Source: an uncultured Collinsella sp. (GTDB lineage: Bacteria > Actinomycetota > Coriobacteriia > Coriobacteriales > Coriobacteriaceae). From it: DNA of 12,204 nucleotides. Both the position numbers and the translations under genes were made by a program. Below are positions 5,945-12,204 of the stretch, piece by piece. The DNA lies in assembly GCA_900550185.1 (NCBI GenBank), contig URRN01000047.1:1-12204 (forward strand), given 5' to 3'. How positions within the stretch are numbered: the first letter of the stretch is position 1; each line of letters begins with the position of its first letter. The notes beneath the pieces were generated by a model. The model was given only the letters and a program-made list of their open reading frames with translations. It was not told the origin of the DNA and searched no databases.

Positions 5945-6364
5945 CTAGACAAGTTTGCCTTGGCAGTGATCAATCATGTGCTGGATCATCTGAGCTTCGA
6001 AGCCTGCATAGTCGCGGCGGCACTCCTTCATCTTACCGTCGACGATCTGGTCAAAGGCGACCTTGCACTTGATGTAGCGCGTGGACTTGGTGATCTCGTC
6101 GTGCGTCAGGCAGCTCTCCTCCATCTTGCTGGCGCCCAGGCCAAACACCAGACGAGGGTTGTAGAGCACGTGGGGCTCGCCGGCATCGTCCAAGTAGACG
6201 CAAACCTTCTTGGTAACGCCAATCTGGTTAGCGGCAAGGCAGCCGGCATCGTCGAGCGACTTGATGGTATCGATCAGGTCCTGAGCAACCGACTCGTCCT
6301 CGACGGTCGCAACCTCGCAACGCTGGGACAGGATAGCCTCGTCGTGGCAGAGCTCTTTAATCAT
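5945..6364 (-). CDS. Short peptide deformylase-like protein lacking the catalytic glutamate
   Basis: The product has 139 residues, shorter than the usual 165-190 but matching a short deformylase-like subgroup found in Gram-positives. Motif I is GCLAANQ (residues 41-47), motif II ESCL (83-86) and motif III QHMIDH (128-133). The three metal ligands, Cys85, His129 and His133, are kept. Position 130, the glutamate of HExDH that acts as general base in peptide deformylase, is Met; the codon is ATG in the sequence. The protein may therefore be inactive toward formyl-Met peptides, or have another role. The ATG at 6364-6362 was chosen because GGAGG lies five bases upstream; the ATG at 6376 overlaps that site. 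It is transcribed divergently from the purine permease and ends in a strong terminator. The gene symbol def is withheld because of the lost residue. Confidence 0.85.
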   Translation of the reverse strand: MIKELCHDEAILSQRCEVATVEDESVAQDLIDTIKSLDDAGCLAANQIGVTKKVCVYLDDAGEPHVLYNPRLVFGLGASKMEESCLTHDEITKSTRYIKCKVAFDQIVDGKMKECRRDYAGFEAQMIQHMIDHCQGKLV

Positions 6365-6397
6365 ACGTTCCTCCATAGGGGTCGTTGTAACCGCTTA

Positions 6398-6403
6398 AGT
6401 ATA
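6398..6403 (-). promoter_or_regulatory. Candidate -10 element of the deformylase-like gene
   Basis: TATACT on the minus strand, 33 bases upstream of the ATG and 5/6 to consensus. No good -35 hexamer is seen at the proper distance. Confidence 0.4.
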
Positions 6404-6475
6404 CGGTACCCACACATTTTCATGCGAAAAATACCGTCCGTCTGCTACAAAGCGCCGAACATCAACATGCGAGGA

Positions 6476-6502
6476 ACAACAGTGTTGTAAAGGGGCTATA
6501 GT
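6476..6502 (+). promoter_or_regulatory. Candidate promoter and operator of the purine permease gene
   Basis: A -10-like TATAGT lies at 6497-6502. Just upstream, ACAACA-G-TGTTGT (6476-6488) is a perfect 13-bp palindrome that falls in the spacer and -35 area, a place suited to a repressor. The -35 hexamer is weak. In the leader, TCGGCC (6520-6525) can pair with GGCCGA (6535-6540), closing shortly before the ribosome binding site. I see no purine-riboswitch core. Confidence 0.4.
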
Positions 6503-6557
6503 GGGTGAGTTCGTGTCAATCGGCCTAAACTCGGGGCCGAACAAGGAAAGGGTATGC

Positions 6558-7871
6558 ATGGACGAACTTTTTCACGTCAGTGAGCGCAAGTCCACAATCG
6601 GGACCGAACTTCGCGCTGGACTGACAACATTCCTGGCGATGGCCTACATCATCGCCGTCAACCCCGCGGTGCTCTCGGGCGCTGGCATCGATGCGGGAGC
6701 GCTCGCCTGCGCCACCTGCCTGGGCGCCGGCATCATGACCATCTGCATGGGCATCTTCGCCAACCGCCCGCTCGCCTGCGCGTCGGGCCTGGGCATCAAC
6801 GCCATGATCGCGGGCATCGCCACCACCATGTGCGGCGGTGACTGGCACGTGGCCATGAGCGTTATCTTCCTCGAGGGTATCGTCATCTTGCTGCTCGTCC
6901 TTTGCGGCCTGCGCGAGGCCATCATGGATGCCATCCCTGTGGTCCTGCGCCACGCCATCTCGGTTGGCTTGGGTCTGTTCATCGCCATGATCGGCCTGTG
7001 CGACGCCGGCATCATCACCGCTGGCGCCGGTACGCTCGTCGGCCTGGGCGACATCGCCTCCCCCACCTTTATCGTCGGCATCATCTCCATCGTCGTGACG
7101 GTTGCCCTGGCTTCCCGCAACGTGCCGGGTTCGCTGCTCATCGGCATCATCGTCGCCGTTATCGCCGGTATTCCGCTGGGCGTCACCCATGCGCCCGAGG
7201 GCCTTATCGCACCGCTCGACTTCTCGACCTTTGGCGCCCCGTTTGCCAGCACCGCTGATGGCAACATGGCCATCGTGAAGGTTCTGACCGACCCGATGCT
7301 GCTCGTCGTTGCCTTCTCGCTGCTCATGAGCGACTTCTTTGACACCATGGGCACCGCGATGGCCGTCGCCAAGCAGGGCGAGTTCTTGACCGAGGACGGC
7401 AATGTCGAGGACATCCGCCCCATCCTGGTCGTCGACTCCGTGGCCGCTGCTGCCGGTGGCTTTATGGGCGTCTCCTCCATCACCACCTTCGTCGAGTCCA
7501 CCTCTGGCGCTGCCGACGGTGGCCGCACGGGCCTCACCTCCGTCACCACCGGCGTGCTGTTCATTCTCGCCGCGTTCTTCTCCCCCATCGTCACCATCGT
7601 TTCCAGCGCCGCCACCTGCGGTGCCCTGGTCTACGTCGGCTACCTCATGATGAGCGAGGCCTCCGAGATCGACTGGTCCGACGTGTCGCAGGGTTTCCCG
7701 GCGTTCATGATTGTCGCCGGCGTGCCCTTCACCTACTCCATCTCTGCCGGCATTGGTCTGGGCTTTATCGCCTACGTGATCGTCGCGCTCTTTAAGGGCG
7801 AGGCCTCCAAGATCAAACCGCTCATGTGGATCGCAGCCCTTGCCTTCCTCGTCTACTTCTTTGTAGCGTAG
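6558..7871 (+). CDS. NCS2 family (AzgA-like) purine permease
   Basis: The product has 437 residues, the normal size for AzgA/GhxP-type transporters, with about 12-14 hydrophobic segments. Visible family patterns are TELRAGLTTFLAMAYIIAVN near the start, GLGINAM (residues 78-83), SDFFDTMGT (258-266) and TTFVESTSGAADGGRTGLT (309-327), all regions that line the substrate path in the NCS2 nucleobase transporters. It likely takes up hypoxanthine, guanine or adenine across the cytoplasmic membrane with protons; which base is unclear. The ATG at 6558 is preferred over a GTG at 6501 because AAGGAAAGGG lies just upstream and the protein then begins like its relatives (MDELFHVSERKSTIGTELRAG). A strong terminator follows. 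The last 14 codons are duplicated 2,059 bases downstream. Confidence 0.93.
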   Translation: MDELFHVSERKSTIGTELRAGLTTFLAMAYIIAVNPAVLSGAGIDAGALACATCLGAGIMTICMGIFANRPLACASGLGINAMIAGIATTMCGGDWHVAMSVIFLEGIVILLLVLCGLREAIMDAIPVVLRHAISVGLGLFIAMIGLCDAGIITAGAGTLVGLGDIASPTFIVGIISIVVTVALASRNVPGSLLIGIIVAVIAGIPLGVTHAPEGLIAPLDFSTFGAPFASTADGNMAIVKVLTDPMLLVVAFSLLMSDFFDTMGTAMAVAKQGEFLTEDGNVEDIRPILVVDSVAAAAGGFMGVSSITTFVESTSGAADGGRTGLTSVTTGVLFILAAFFSPIVTIVSSAATCGALVYVGYLMMSEASEIDWSDVSQGFPAFMIVAGVPFTYSISAGIGLGFIAYVIVALFKGEASKIKPLMWIAALAFLVYFFVA

Positions 7872-7898
7872 CGGCAAAGCTGCCAAAGCAGAACACCA

Positions 7899-7938
7899 AA
7901 GCGCGGAGTCGCATCGAGCGGCTCCGCGCTTTTCTTTT
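7899..7938 (+). terminator. Permease terminator (unit 1)
   Basis: A 14-position stem with a single G-T pair (7899-7912 with 7918-7931, loop ATCGA) is followed by TTTTCTTTT. It lies 27 bases past the permease stop. A near copy exists at 9957-9995. Confidence 0.92.
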
Positions 7939-7982
7939 AAAGCCAGGCAACGCACGGACGCGCGATGTATTGCTTCCCAAGT

Positions 7983-8062
7983 TTTGGACATTTTGCCCTC
8001 CAAACGGCACTACCGCCGGCTACATCCTGCAGATATGCTGGGCGTAATCGCATAGGCCCTAT
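7983..8062 (+). promoter_or_regulatory. Upstream regulatory region of surface protein gene 1
   Basis: Positions 7989-8020 (32 bases) are identical to 10045-10076 upstream of surface gene 2, although flanking bases differ widely. TTTGGA (7983-7988) and TCCAAA (7999-8004) form an inverted repeat in the first part of this region. A -10-like TATGCT lies near 8034-8039, and the perfect palindrome ATAGGCCCTAT is at 8052-8062. No standard -35 hexamer is seen, which hints at an activator or an unusual sigma factor. Confidence 0.5.
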
Positions 8063-8078
8063 GAGGATGGGAGTAACC

Positions 8079-9863
8079 ATGGCCGCCTTGTTCACGACCC
8101 CCAAGCGCAATGACAAAACCTCTGGAGCCCATTTTGTCGAGCCCGACGTGCGCCGTCGCACGTTGCTCGCACACGGCAGCTGGCGTCGCGTGACGCGCCG
8201 CATCGTCTGTGGTCTGACCTGCGCGCTCACGGTGAGCTCGTTGCTCATGCCGAGTGTCTCGCTCGCGGCCGAGTGGGTGGACGTCGGCGGCAGCCGGTAT
8301 GACGCTGGCACCGCGGCGGGTGACGAGGCTGGCACCTGGTCATGGGACGGCGCCGACGATATGAAGCTCAACGGCTATGACGGCGGTGCGATCAATGCTG
8401 CAGGCAAGCTCAACATTGCGTACGAGGGCAAGAACACCGTGAAAACCGAGCCCGATTACACCGGAGCCGCCATCAAAGCGCAGGATGGCACTAACCAGAA
8501 AGCGGAGTTGAACATAACGAGCTCGAATAGCACGGATGAGCTCAATGTGACAGCCGAGACCGATGCAATTAAATCCACAGGCGACCTCTCCATTTCTGGC
8601 CCAGGCACCGTGAACACCACAAGTACTACTGCCGACGGAATTGAGGCAAAGGGCGACCTCTCTATCACGGGCTCGGGCACCGTGAATGCAACGGGCGATA
8701 CCGAAGGTATCCAATCCAAGGGCAAGACCACCATCGATTCCTCTGGCACAGTGATCGCTAAAGGAGGCGAAGGCTACGGCATCGCCGCAGGCAGTGACCT
8801 GACCATCAAAGGCGGTGGCAAGGTAGAAGCAAGCTCGATAGAAGAAGCGGCGATTTGGGCTGAAGACGGCATCAACATCTCAGGCGGCAGCCAGGTCAAG
8901 GCGAACTCCGAGGGAGATCTTGCCGTCGACACTGAGGGCAGTCTCGCGGTCACGAACGCCTCCCTTGACGCAAGCGGTGTTGAATATGGTGTCTATGCCT
9001 ACAAGGGCGTTACGCTCGATCACGCGACCGTGACGGTCCGTACAAGCGCGAGCGGCGGCCAGGCCATCGCCCTCATCACTGACGGGGATGACATCGTCAT
9101 CAAGAATGGTTCCATCGTGGACGCGTTCGCGGAAGGCAAATTCTCGGTTGCAATCTCTACCAGAAACCACCAGCCAAACGTCGCTGGCGGCCACATCTAC
9201 ATCAGCGACTCCGTTGTTAAGGCTATAGCCCGCTATGTCGAGACCGGTGGCGATGGCCCCGATCACTACAGCAACGACCAAAGCGGCGCGGTCATCCCTG
9301 AGCCTAGGGGTCTGAACATCGGTATCTTCGCCCAGACCTACGAGGGCATCACGCCCGCGAGTATCTCGATCGTCCGCAGCAAGCTCACGGCTGAGGGAGA
9401 CACGGCGGCAATCTTCGCTCTTGCCATAAGCGAAGATGGCAAGGCGATCGGCACCATCAAGATTGAAGGCGCTCCCATCCAGGCGCCCGCAGGCGGCAAG
9501 ATCATTAACTATCGCTACGAAGAAGAGTACGGCTCCAGCATCTCCTACGAGGCGGGTCAAACCATCGGCACGGGCGACGCCACGGTCGACTCCCCCTACG
9601 ACGAAGCTGTCGCCAAGAGCACGGTCATCGCGCCTCCCGAGGAGATCAAACCCGAGGAGAAGCCCGGCGAGACCAAGCCCGAGGGTTCCAAGTCCGAGGG
9701 CACGAAGACGACCAAGACCGTTGCAGTTGCAGCCACGGGAGCCAAGATCACCGGCAAACTCGCAGCAACCGGCGACGCCTCGAGCGCAGCCATCGTGGCA
9801 GCCGCCCTTGCAGGAACAGCCGCCATCGCCGCGGGCGCCGTGGTGAGCCGCAAGCGCTCGTAA
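8079..9863 (+). CDS. Secreted beta-helix surface protein with LAATG sorting signal, copy 1
   Basis: The product has 594 residues. A long basic N-region (1-41, with RRRTLLAHGSWRRVTRR) precedes a hydrophobic core and likely cleavage after SLAA near residue 64. Residues about 162-310 hold six to seven coils of 23-24 residues of the form DGI-A-GDLSI-GSGTVNAT, the look of a right-handed parallel beta-helix as in some carbohydrate-binding or adhesin-like proteins. Residues 517-547 are rich in Pro, Lys and Glu and would span the wall. The end is LAATGD (561-566), a hydrophobic stretch and RKRS, a sortase signal of the LAxTG type known for class E sortases of actinobacteria. It should be anchored outside the cell; the ligand is unknown. 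GGGAGT lies five bases before the chosen ATG; an in-frame ATG at 8061 is an alternative. It has a diverged tandem copy. Confidence 0.87.
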   Translation: MAALFTTPKRNDKTSGAHFVEPDVRRRTLLAHGSWRRVTRRIVCGLTCALTVSSLLMPSVSLAAEWVDVGGSRYDAGTAAGDEAGTWSWDGADDMKLNGYDGGAINAAGKLNIAYEGKNTVKTEPDYTGAAIKAQDGTNQKAELNITSSNSTDELNVTAETDAIKSTGDLSISGPGTVNTTSTTADGIEAKGDLSITGSGTVNATGDTEGIQSKGKTTIDSSGTVIAKGGEGYGIAAGSDLTIKGGGKVEASSIEEAAIWAEDGINISGGSQVKANSEGDLAVDTEGSLAVTNASLDASGVEYGVYAYKGVTLDHATVTVRTSASGGQAIALITDGDDIVIKNGSIVDAFAEGKFSVAISTRNHQPNVAGGHIYISDSVVKAIARYVETGGDGPDHYSNDQSGAVIPEPRGLNIGIFAQTYEGITPASISIVRSKLTAEGDTAAIFALAISEDGKAIGTIKIEGAPIQAPAGGKIINYRYEEEYGSSISYEAGQTIGTGDATVDSPYDEAVAKSTVIAPPEEIKPEEKPGETKPEGSKSEGTKTTKTVAVAATGAKITGKLAATGDASSAAIVAAALAGTAAIAAGAVVSRKRS

Positions 9864-9884
9864 ACACTTTTTCGCACGGGACGG

Positions 9885-9930
9885 GTGGATCGCGGCCCTT
9901 GCCTTCCTCGTCTACTTCTTCGTAGCGTAA
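9885..9930 (+). pseudogene. Stranded 3' end of the purine permease gene (duplication scar)
   Basis: The 14 final permease codons (WIAALAFLVYFFVA) and a stop recur here without the rest of the gene. Compared with 7827-7871, the codons differ only synonymously (GCA/GCG, TTT/TTC) and the stop is TAA instead of TAG. There is no start codon or ribosome binding site, so it is not a gene. It marks the left end of duplication unit 2. Confidence 0.92.
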
Positions 9931-9956
9931 GGGCAAGGCTGCAAAAGCTGAACAAT

Positions 9957-9995
9957 AAAGCGCGGAGTCGCCATGCGGCCCCGCGCTTTTCTTTT
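9957..9995 (+). terminator. Copied permease terminator, now ending surface gene 1
   Basis: The stem 9957-9971 with 9975-9989 and the tail TTTTCTTTT match the permease terminator at 7899-7938 apart from one A-C mismatch, a shorter CAT loop and flanking bases. It is the first strong terminator after surface gene 1, so this gene has inherited it through the duplication. Confidence 0.88.
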
Positions 9996-10040
9996 AGCGC
10001 CGGTCCCTGCGCCGGCGTGCGGCCTATTTCTCCCCCATTT

Positions 10041-10118
10041 TGGCCATTTTGCCCTCCAAACGGCACTACCGCCGGCAACATCCAGCAGATACGCTGAATC
10101 TAGTCGTATAGGCCCTAT
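10041..10118 (+). promoter_or_regulatory. Upstream regulatory region of surface protein gene 2
   Basis: Positions 10045-10076 equal the 32-base block of unit 1. The inverted repeat is weaker here (TTTGG with CCAAA, 12 bases apart). The -10-like word is TACGCT (about 10090-10095), and ATAGGCCCTAT recurs at 10108-10118. What is kept between the copies marks the likely functional bases. Confidence 0.5.
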
Positions 10119-10134
10119 GAGAACGGAAGCAACC

Positions 10135-11919
10135 ATGGCAACCTTGTTCACGACCCCCAAACGCAATGACACTACCGCCGGAACCCATGTTGCCGAACCC
10201 GACGTTCGCCGTCGCATAGGACTCGCGCACGGCAGCTGGCGCCGCGTGACGCGCCGCATCGTCGCGGGCGCCGTGTGCGCGCTCACGGTGAGCTCGCTGC
10301 TCATGCCGAGCGTCTCGCTCGCAGCGGAATGGGTCAAGGTCGGCGGCAACAAGTACAACACCGCGGCGAGCGACGAGGCCGGTACCTGGTCGTGGGACGG
10401 CGCCGACGACTTGAAGCTCAACAACTATAACGGCGGCGAGATCCAGGCCGCAGGCAAGCTCAACGTGAATTACTCGGGAACCAACATCGTCACTGCCGAA
10501 TGGATCGAAAGCATCAACGTTTCTCATGGCACTAACGAGAATGCCGAGCTCAATATCCAAGGCGACGAGGGCGGCACGCTCAGCGTGACATCTACTGAGG
10601 ACGCTATCCTCTCCACGGGTAATATCAACATCGACGGAGCCGGATCCGTCAACGCCACGAGCACTGGGTTTGATGCCATCAATGCCGGAGGTGATCTCGC
10701 TATCAAAGGTTCGGGCAACGTCAACGCCACGGGTGCATCGGATGGCATCAGGGCAAACGGCAATATCACGATTGACGACAGCGGAGCCGTCACCGCCAGG
10801 GCTACCAAGGACAAGGGTATTGGAGCCGACAAGAACCTCACCATCAAGGGTGGCGGGACGGTCGAGGCAAGCTCAGCCGATGGTGAGGCCCTTTGGAGCG
10901 GCGGTAATATCAACATCTCGGACGGCAACCAGGTCAAGGCAAGCTCCGAGAAAGACGCTGCCGTCGAGGCCAAGGGCAGCCTCGCAGCCACAAACGCCTC
11001 CCTCAACGTAAACGGTGTTGAATATGGCGTCTATGCCCACAAGGGCATCACCCTCGATCATGCAAACGTGACGGTCCGTGCAAGTAAAGGCAGATACGGT
11101 GGCGCCAACGCCCTCTTCACCTACCAGGACGACATCGTCGTCAAGAACGGCTCCACCGTGGACGCGTTTGCGGAAGGCGAGGTTTCGGCTGCATTCTCCA
11201 CCAGAAACGATCGACCCAACGAGAAGGGCGGCCACATCTACATCAGCGACTCCGTTGTCAAGGCCATAGCCCGCTATGTCGAGAACGGCGACGGCCCCAT
11301 CCCCTACAGCGAAAACCAAGATGGCGAGACGAGGCGCGAACCCCAAGGCGAGAACATCGGCATCATCGCCCAGACCAGCGAGGGCGTCACACCCGCAGTC
11401 ATCTCGATCATCCGCAGCAAGGTAACGGCCGAAGGAGATACAGCAGCAATCTTTGCCCGTGCCATGAGCGCTGACGGCAAGACAATCGGCACCATCAAGA
11501 TTGAGAACGCCGCCATCCAGACGCCCGAAGGCGGCAAGGTCATTGACTATCGCAAGCTCCGTGACGGCATCTACGAGGCAGGCCAAGCCATCGGCACGGG
11601 CGACGCCACGGTCGACTCCCTCTATATCAAAGCAGTCGCCAAAAGTACGACCATCGCACCTCCCGAGATAGCCAAGCCGGAAGACCCCAAGCCCGACGAG
11701 ACCAAGCCCGCAGAAAGCAAGCCCGCGGAGTCCAAGCAGAACCCCAAGCCTGAGGGCTCAAAGCCGACCAAGGCCGTTGCGGCTTCAACCACGAAAGCCA
11801 AGACTACCGGCGTGCTCGCGGCAACCGGCGACACCTCGGGTGCGGCCATCGTGGCAACCGTCCTTGCGGGAACAGCCGCCATCGCCGTAGGCGCCGTGGT
11901 GAGCCGCAAGCGCTCATAA
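10135..11919 (+). CDS. Secreted beta-helix surface protein with LAATG sorting signal, copy 2
   Basis: The product has 594 residues, equal in length to copy 1 although internal insertions and deletions differ. The parts match: long basic N-region and signal peptide (1-64), SWDGADDLKLNNYNGGE entry segment, about seven coils of 23-24 residues from residue 155 to 300 (EDAILSTGNINIDGAGSVNA and so on), a conserved block around GGHIYISDSVVKAIARYVE (365-383), a KPEDPKPDETKPAESKPAES-type stalk (about 514-547), and LAATGD at 561-566 with RKRS at the end. It is predicted to be wall-anchored by a sortase. By eye about two thirds of residues agree with copy 1; the signal peptide, the block near 365-383 and the anchor are most alike, while the early coils and stalk differ most. 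GGAAG lies five bases before the ATG; an in-frame ATG at 10117 is an alternative. Confidence 0.87.
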   Translation: MATLFTTPKRNDTTAGTHVAEPDVRRRIGLAHGSWRRVTRRIVAGAVCALTVSSLLMPSVSLAAEWVKVGGNKYNTAASDEAGTWSWDGADDLKLNNYNGGEIQAAGKLNVNYSGTNIVTAEWIESINVSHGTNENAELNIQGDEGGTLSVTSTEDAILSTGNINIDGAGSVNATSTGFDAINAGGDLAIKGSGNVNATGASDGIRANGNITIDDSGAVTARATKDKGIGADKNLTIKGGGTVEASSADGEALWSGGNINISDGNQVKASSEKDAAVEAKGSLAATNASLNVNGVEYGVYAHKGITLDHANVTVRASKGRYGGANALFTYQDDIVVKNGSTVDAFAEGEVSAAFSTRNDRPNEKGGHIYISDSVVKAIARYVENGDGPIPYSENQDGETRREPQGENIGIIAQTSEGVTPAVISIIRSKVTAEGDTAAIFARAMSADGKTIGTIKIENAAIQTPEGGKVIDYRKLRDGIYEAGQAIGTGDATVDSLYIKAVAKSTTIAPPEIAKPEDPKPDETKPAESKPAESKQNPKPEGSKPTKAVAASTTKAKTTGVLAATGDTSGAAIVATVLAGTAAIAVGAVVSRKRS

Positions 11920-11983
11920 ACGCCTTTGGCCTTTAACGCGCGAGACGGCACCCACAGAAGTGCTAGCCCGCACACCGTTTAGC

Positions 11984-12021
11984 AACGCCACCGCCGAGCT
12001 CCCCTCCGGCGGTGGCGTTTT
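11984..12021 (+). terminator. Terminator after surface gene 2
   Basis: A perfect 13-bp stem (11984-11996 with 12007-12019, ten-base loop) is followed by TTTTCC. It lies outside the duplicated unit and is unrelated in sequence to the permease-type terminator, so it is probably the original terminator of the ancestral surface gene. Confidence 0.9.
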
Positions 12022-12133
12022 CCATATGCGTCCGCAGGGGATGCACGAGATTGTCTTTGGTCTAGCCCAACCGGCATACGCTGGCGTGCGACAATTGGGG
12101 CTGCCGATATCACAACACTGAGAGAAGCCCGTC

Positions 12134-12204
12134 ATGGAAGCGCATCAAAAGCAGATAACCGTTTATTCGAATCATACGGAAAGCGCGCCTGTCATCTACC
12201 TTCC
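12134..12204 (+). CDS. Start of an unidentified gene (runs off right edge)
   Basis: An ATG at 12134 opens a frame of 23 codons to the window end: MEAHQKQITVYSNHTESAP then VIYL. GAGAGAAG about seven bases upstream is a modest ribosome binding site. The APVIYL pattern after a short strand is like the first core strand of alpha/beta-hydrolase-type esterases, but the fragment is too short to assign. The 5' region from 12022 to 12133 shows no clear promoter. Confidence 0.5.
   Translation, partial: MEAHQKQITVYSNHTESAPVIYL

Larger units (their letters stand above)
7826..11948. repeat. Diverged tandem segmental duplication (two units of about 2.06 kb)
   Basis: Unit 1 spans 7826-9884 and unit 2 spans 9885-11948. 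Each contains, in the same order, the last 14 permease codons, the permease terminator, a shared 32-base block, a shared ATAGGCCCTAT palindrome, a 594-residue surface protein gene and a short tail ending in GACGG. The join reads GGACGG/GTGGATCGC. Left of unit 1 is the intact permease; right of unit 2 is unrelated sequence. The two proteins have diverged substantially, so the duplication is not recent, or it involved a different allele. Confidence 0.9.

Noticed and set aside
6501..6557. GTG at 6501 as start of the permease
   Set aside because: It overlaps the candidate -10 element and lacks a ribosome binding site; the ATG at 6558 fits the family start.
6525..8003. A 492-codon open frame on the minus strand opposite the purine permease
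   Set aside because: It is low-complexity, rich in Gly, Asp and His, with no recognisable domain. It arises from the strong GC bias at codon third positions of the real gene on the other strand, which has clear NCS2 motifs.
8560..8990. Repeated DNA in the surface genes as a possible CRISPR or other DNA repeat array
   Set aside because: The similarity is at the protein level (23-24-residue beta-helix coils in frame), with no conserved repeat and unique-spacer pattern.
8880..9560. Minus-strand open frames opposite the surface genes (also 10873-11586)
   Set aside because: They mirror the repeat codons of the surface genes and occur in both copies only because of the duplication; no start signals.
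12050..12095. ATTGTC and GACAAT inverted repeat before the last gene
   Set aside because: Arms are only six bases with a 34-base gap, which is expected by chance in a window of this size.

Overview
The window is GC-rich and gene-dense, with strong AGGAGG-type ribosome binding sites, some GTG starts and sharp GC-rich hairpin terminators. Together with a Bifidobacterium-like bile salt hydrolase, this gene mix suggests a gut actinobacterium, most likely a Coriobacteriia member such as Collinsella. That placement is inference from gene content and protein style; no marker gene is present. I see no rRNA, tRNA, CRISPR array, transposase or phage gene.

Layout. The left edge (1-300, minus) holds the N-terminal 100 residues of an amidohydrolase. 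Next, on the minus strand, is a fusion of an XRE-type DNA-binding domain to a full AlaA-type alanine aminotransferase (527-2047). It sits behind a promoter region carrying four copies of a GTTCAATT-type element, and it has a strong internal start that would yield the 405-residue enzyme alone. A LysR regulator (2210-3067, minus) is divergent from an EamA/DMT transporter (3186-4097, plus), with a 17-bp LysR-type box between them. A low-GC patch with a perfect 24-bp palindrome leads into a decapitated remnant of a Kup potassium transporter (4280-4690), closed by a terminator.

The middle holds a bile salt hydrolase (4844-5809, minus) with all expected catalytic residues and a leader that could fold over its own ribosome binding site. 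Upstream of it, on the same strand and separated by a terminator, is a short peptide-deformylase-like gene (5945-6364) whose catalytic glutamate is methionine. It is divergent from an NCS2/AzgA-type purine permease (6558-7871, plus).

The right third is a diverged tandem segmental duplication of about 2.06 kb (7826-9884 and 9885-11948). Each unit begins inside the last 14 codons of the permease, carries the permease terminator, a shared upstream regulatory block and one 594-residue secreted protein. These two proteins have a long signal peptide, a predicted right-handed beta-helix of 23-24-residue coils, a Pro/Lys/Glu-rich stalk and a C-terminal LAATG sortase-type signal. Because of the duplication, the first surface gene now ends on a copy of the permease terminator, and a 14-codon permease tail is stranded between the two surface genes. 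A 13-bp-stem terminator closes the array, and a new plus-strand gene starts at 12134 and leaves the window.

How it works together. The permease, the DMT exporter, the aminotransferase and the bile salt hydrolase fit nutrient scavenging and bile exposure in the intestine. The paired wall proteins are candidates for contact with host or microbial surfaces. The most unusual elements are the XRE-AlaA fusion with its own candidate operator cluster, the duplicated surface-protein cassette, and the self-occluding leader of the bile salt hydrolase.
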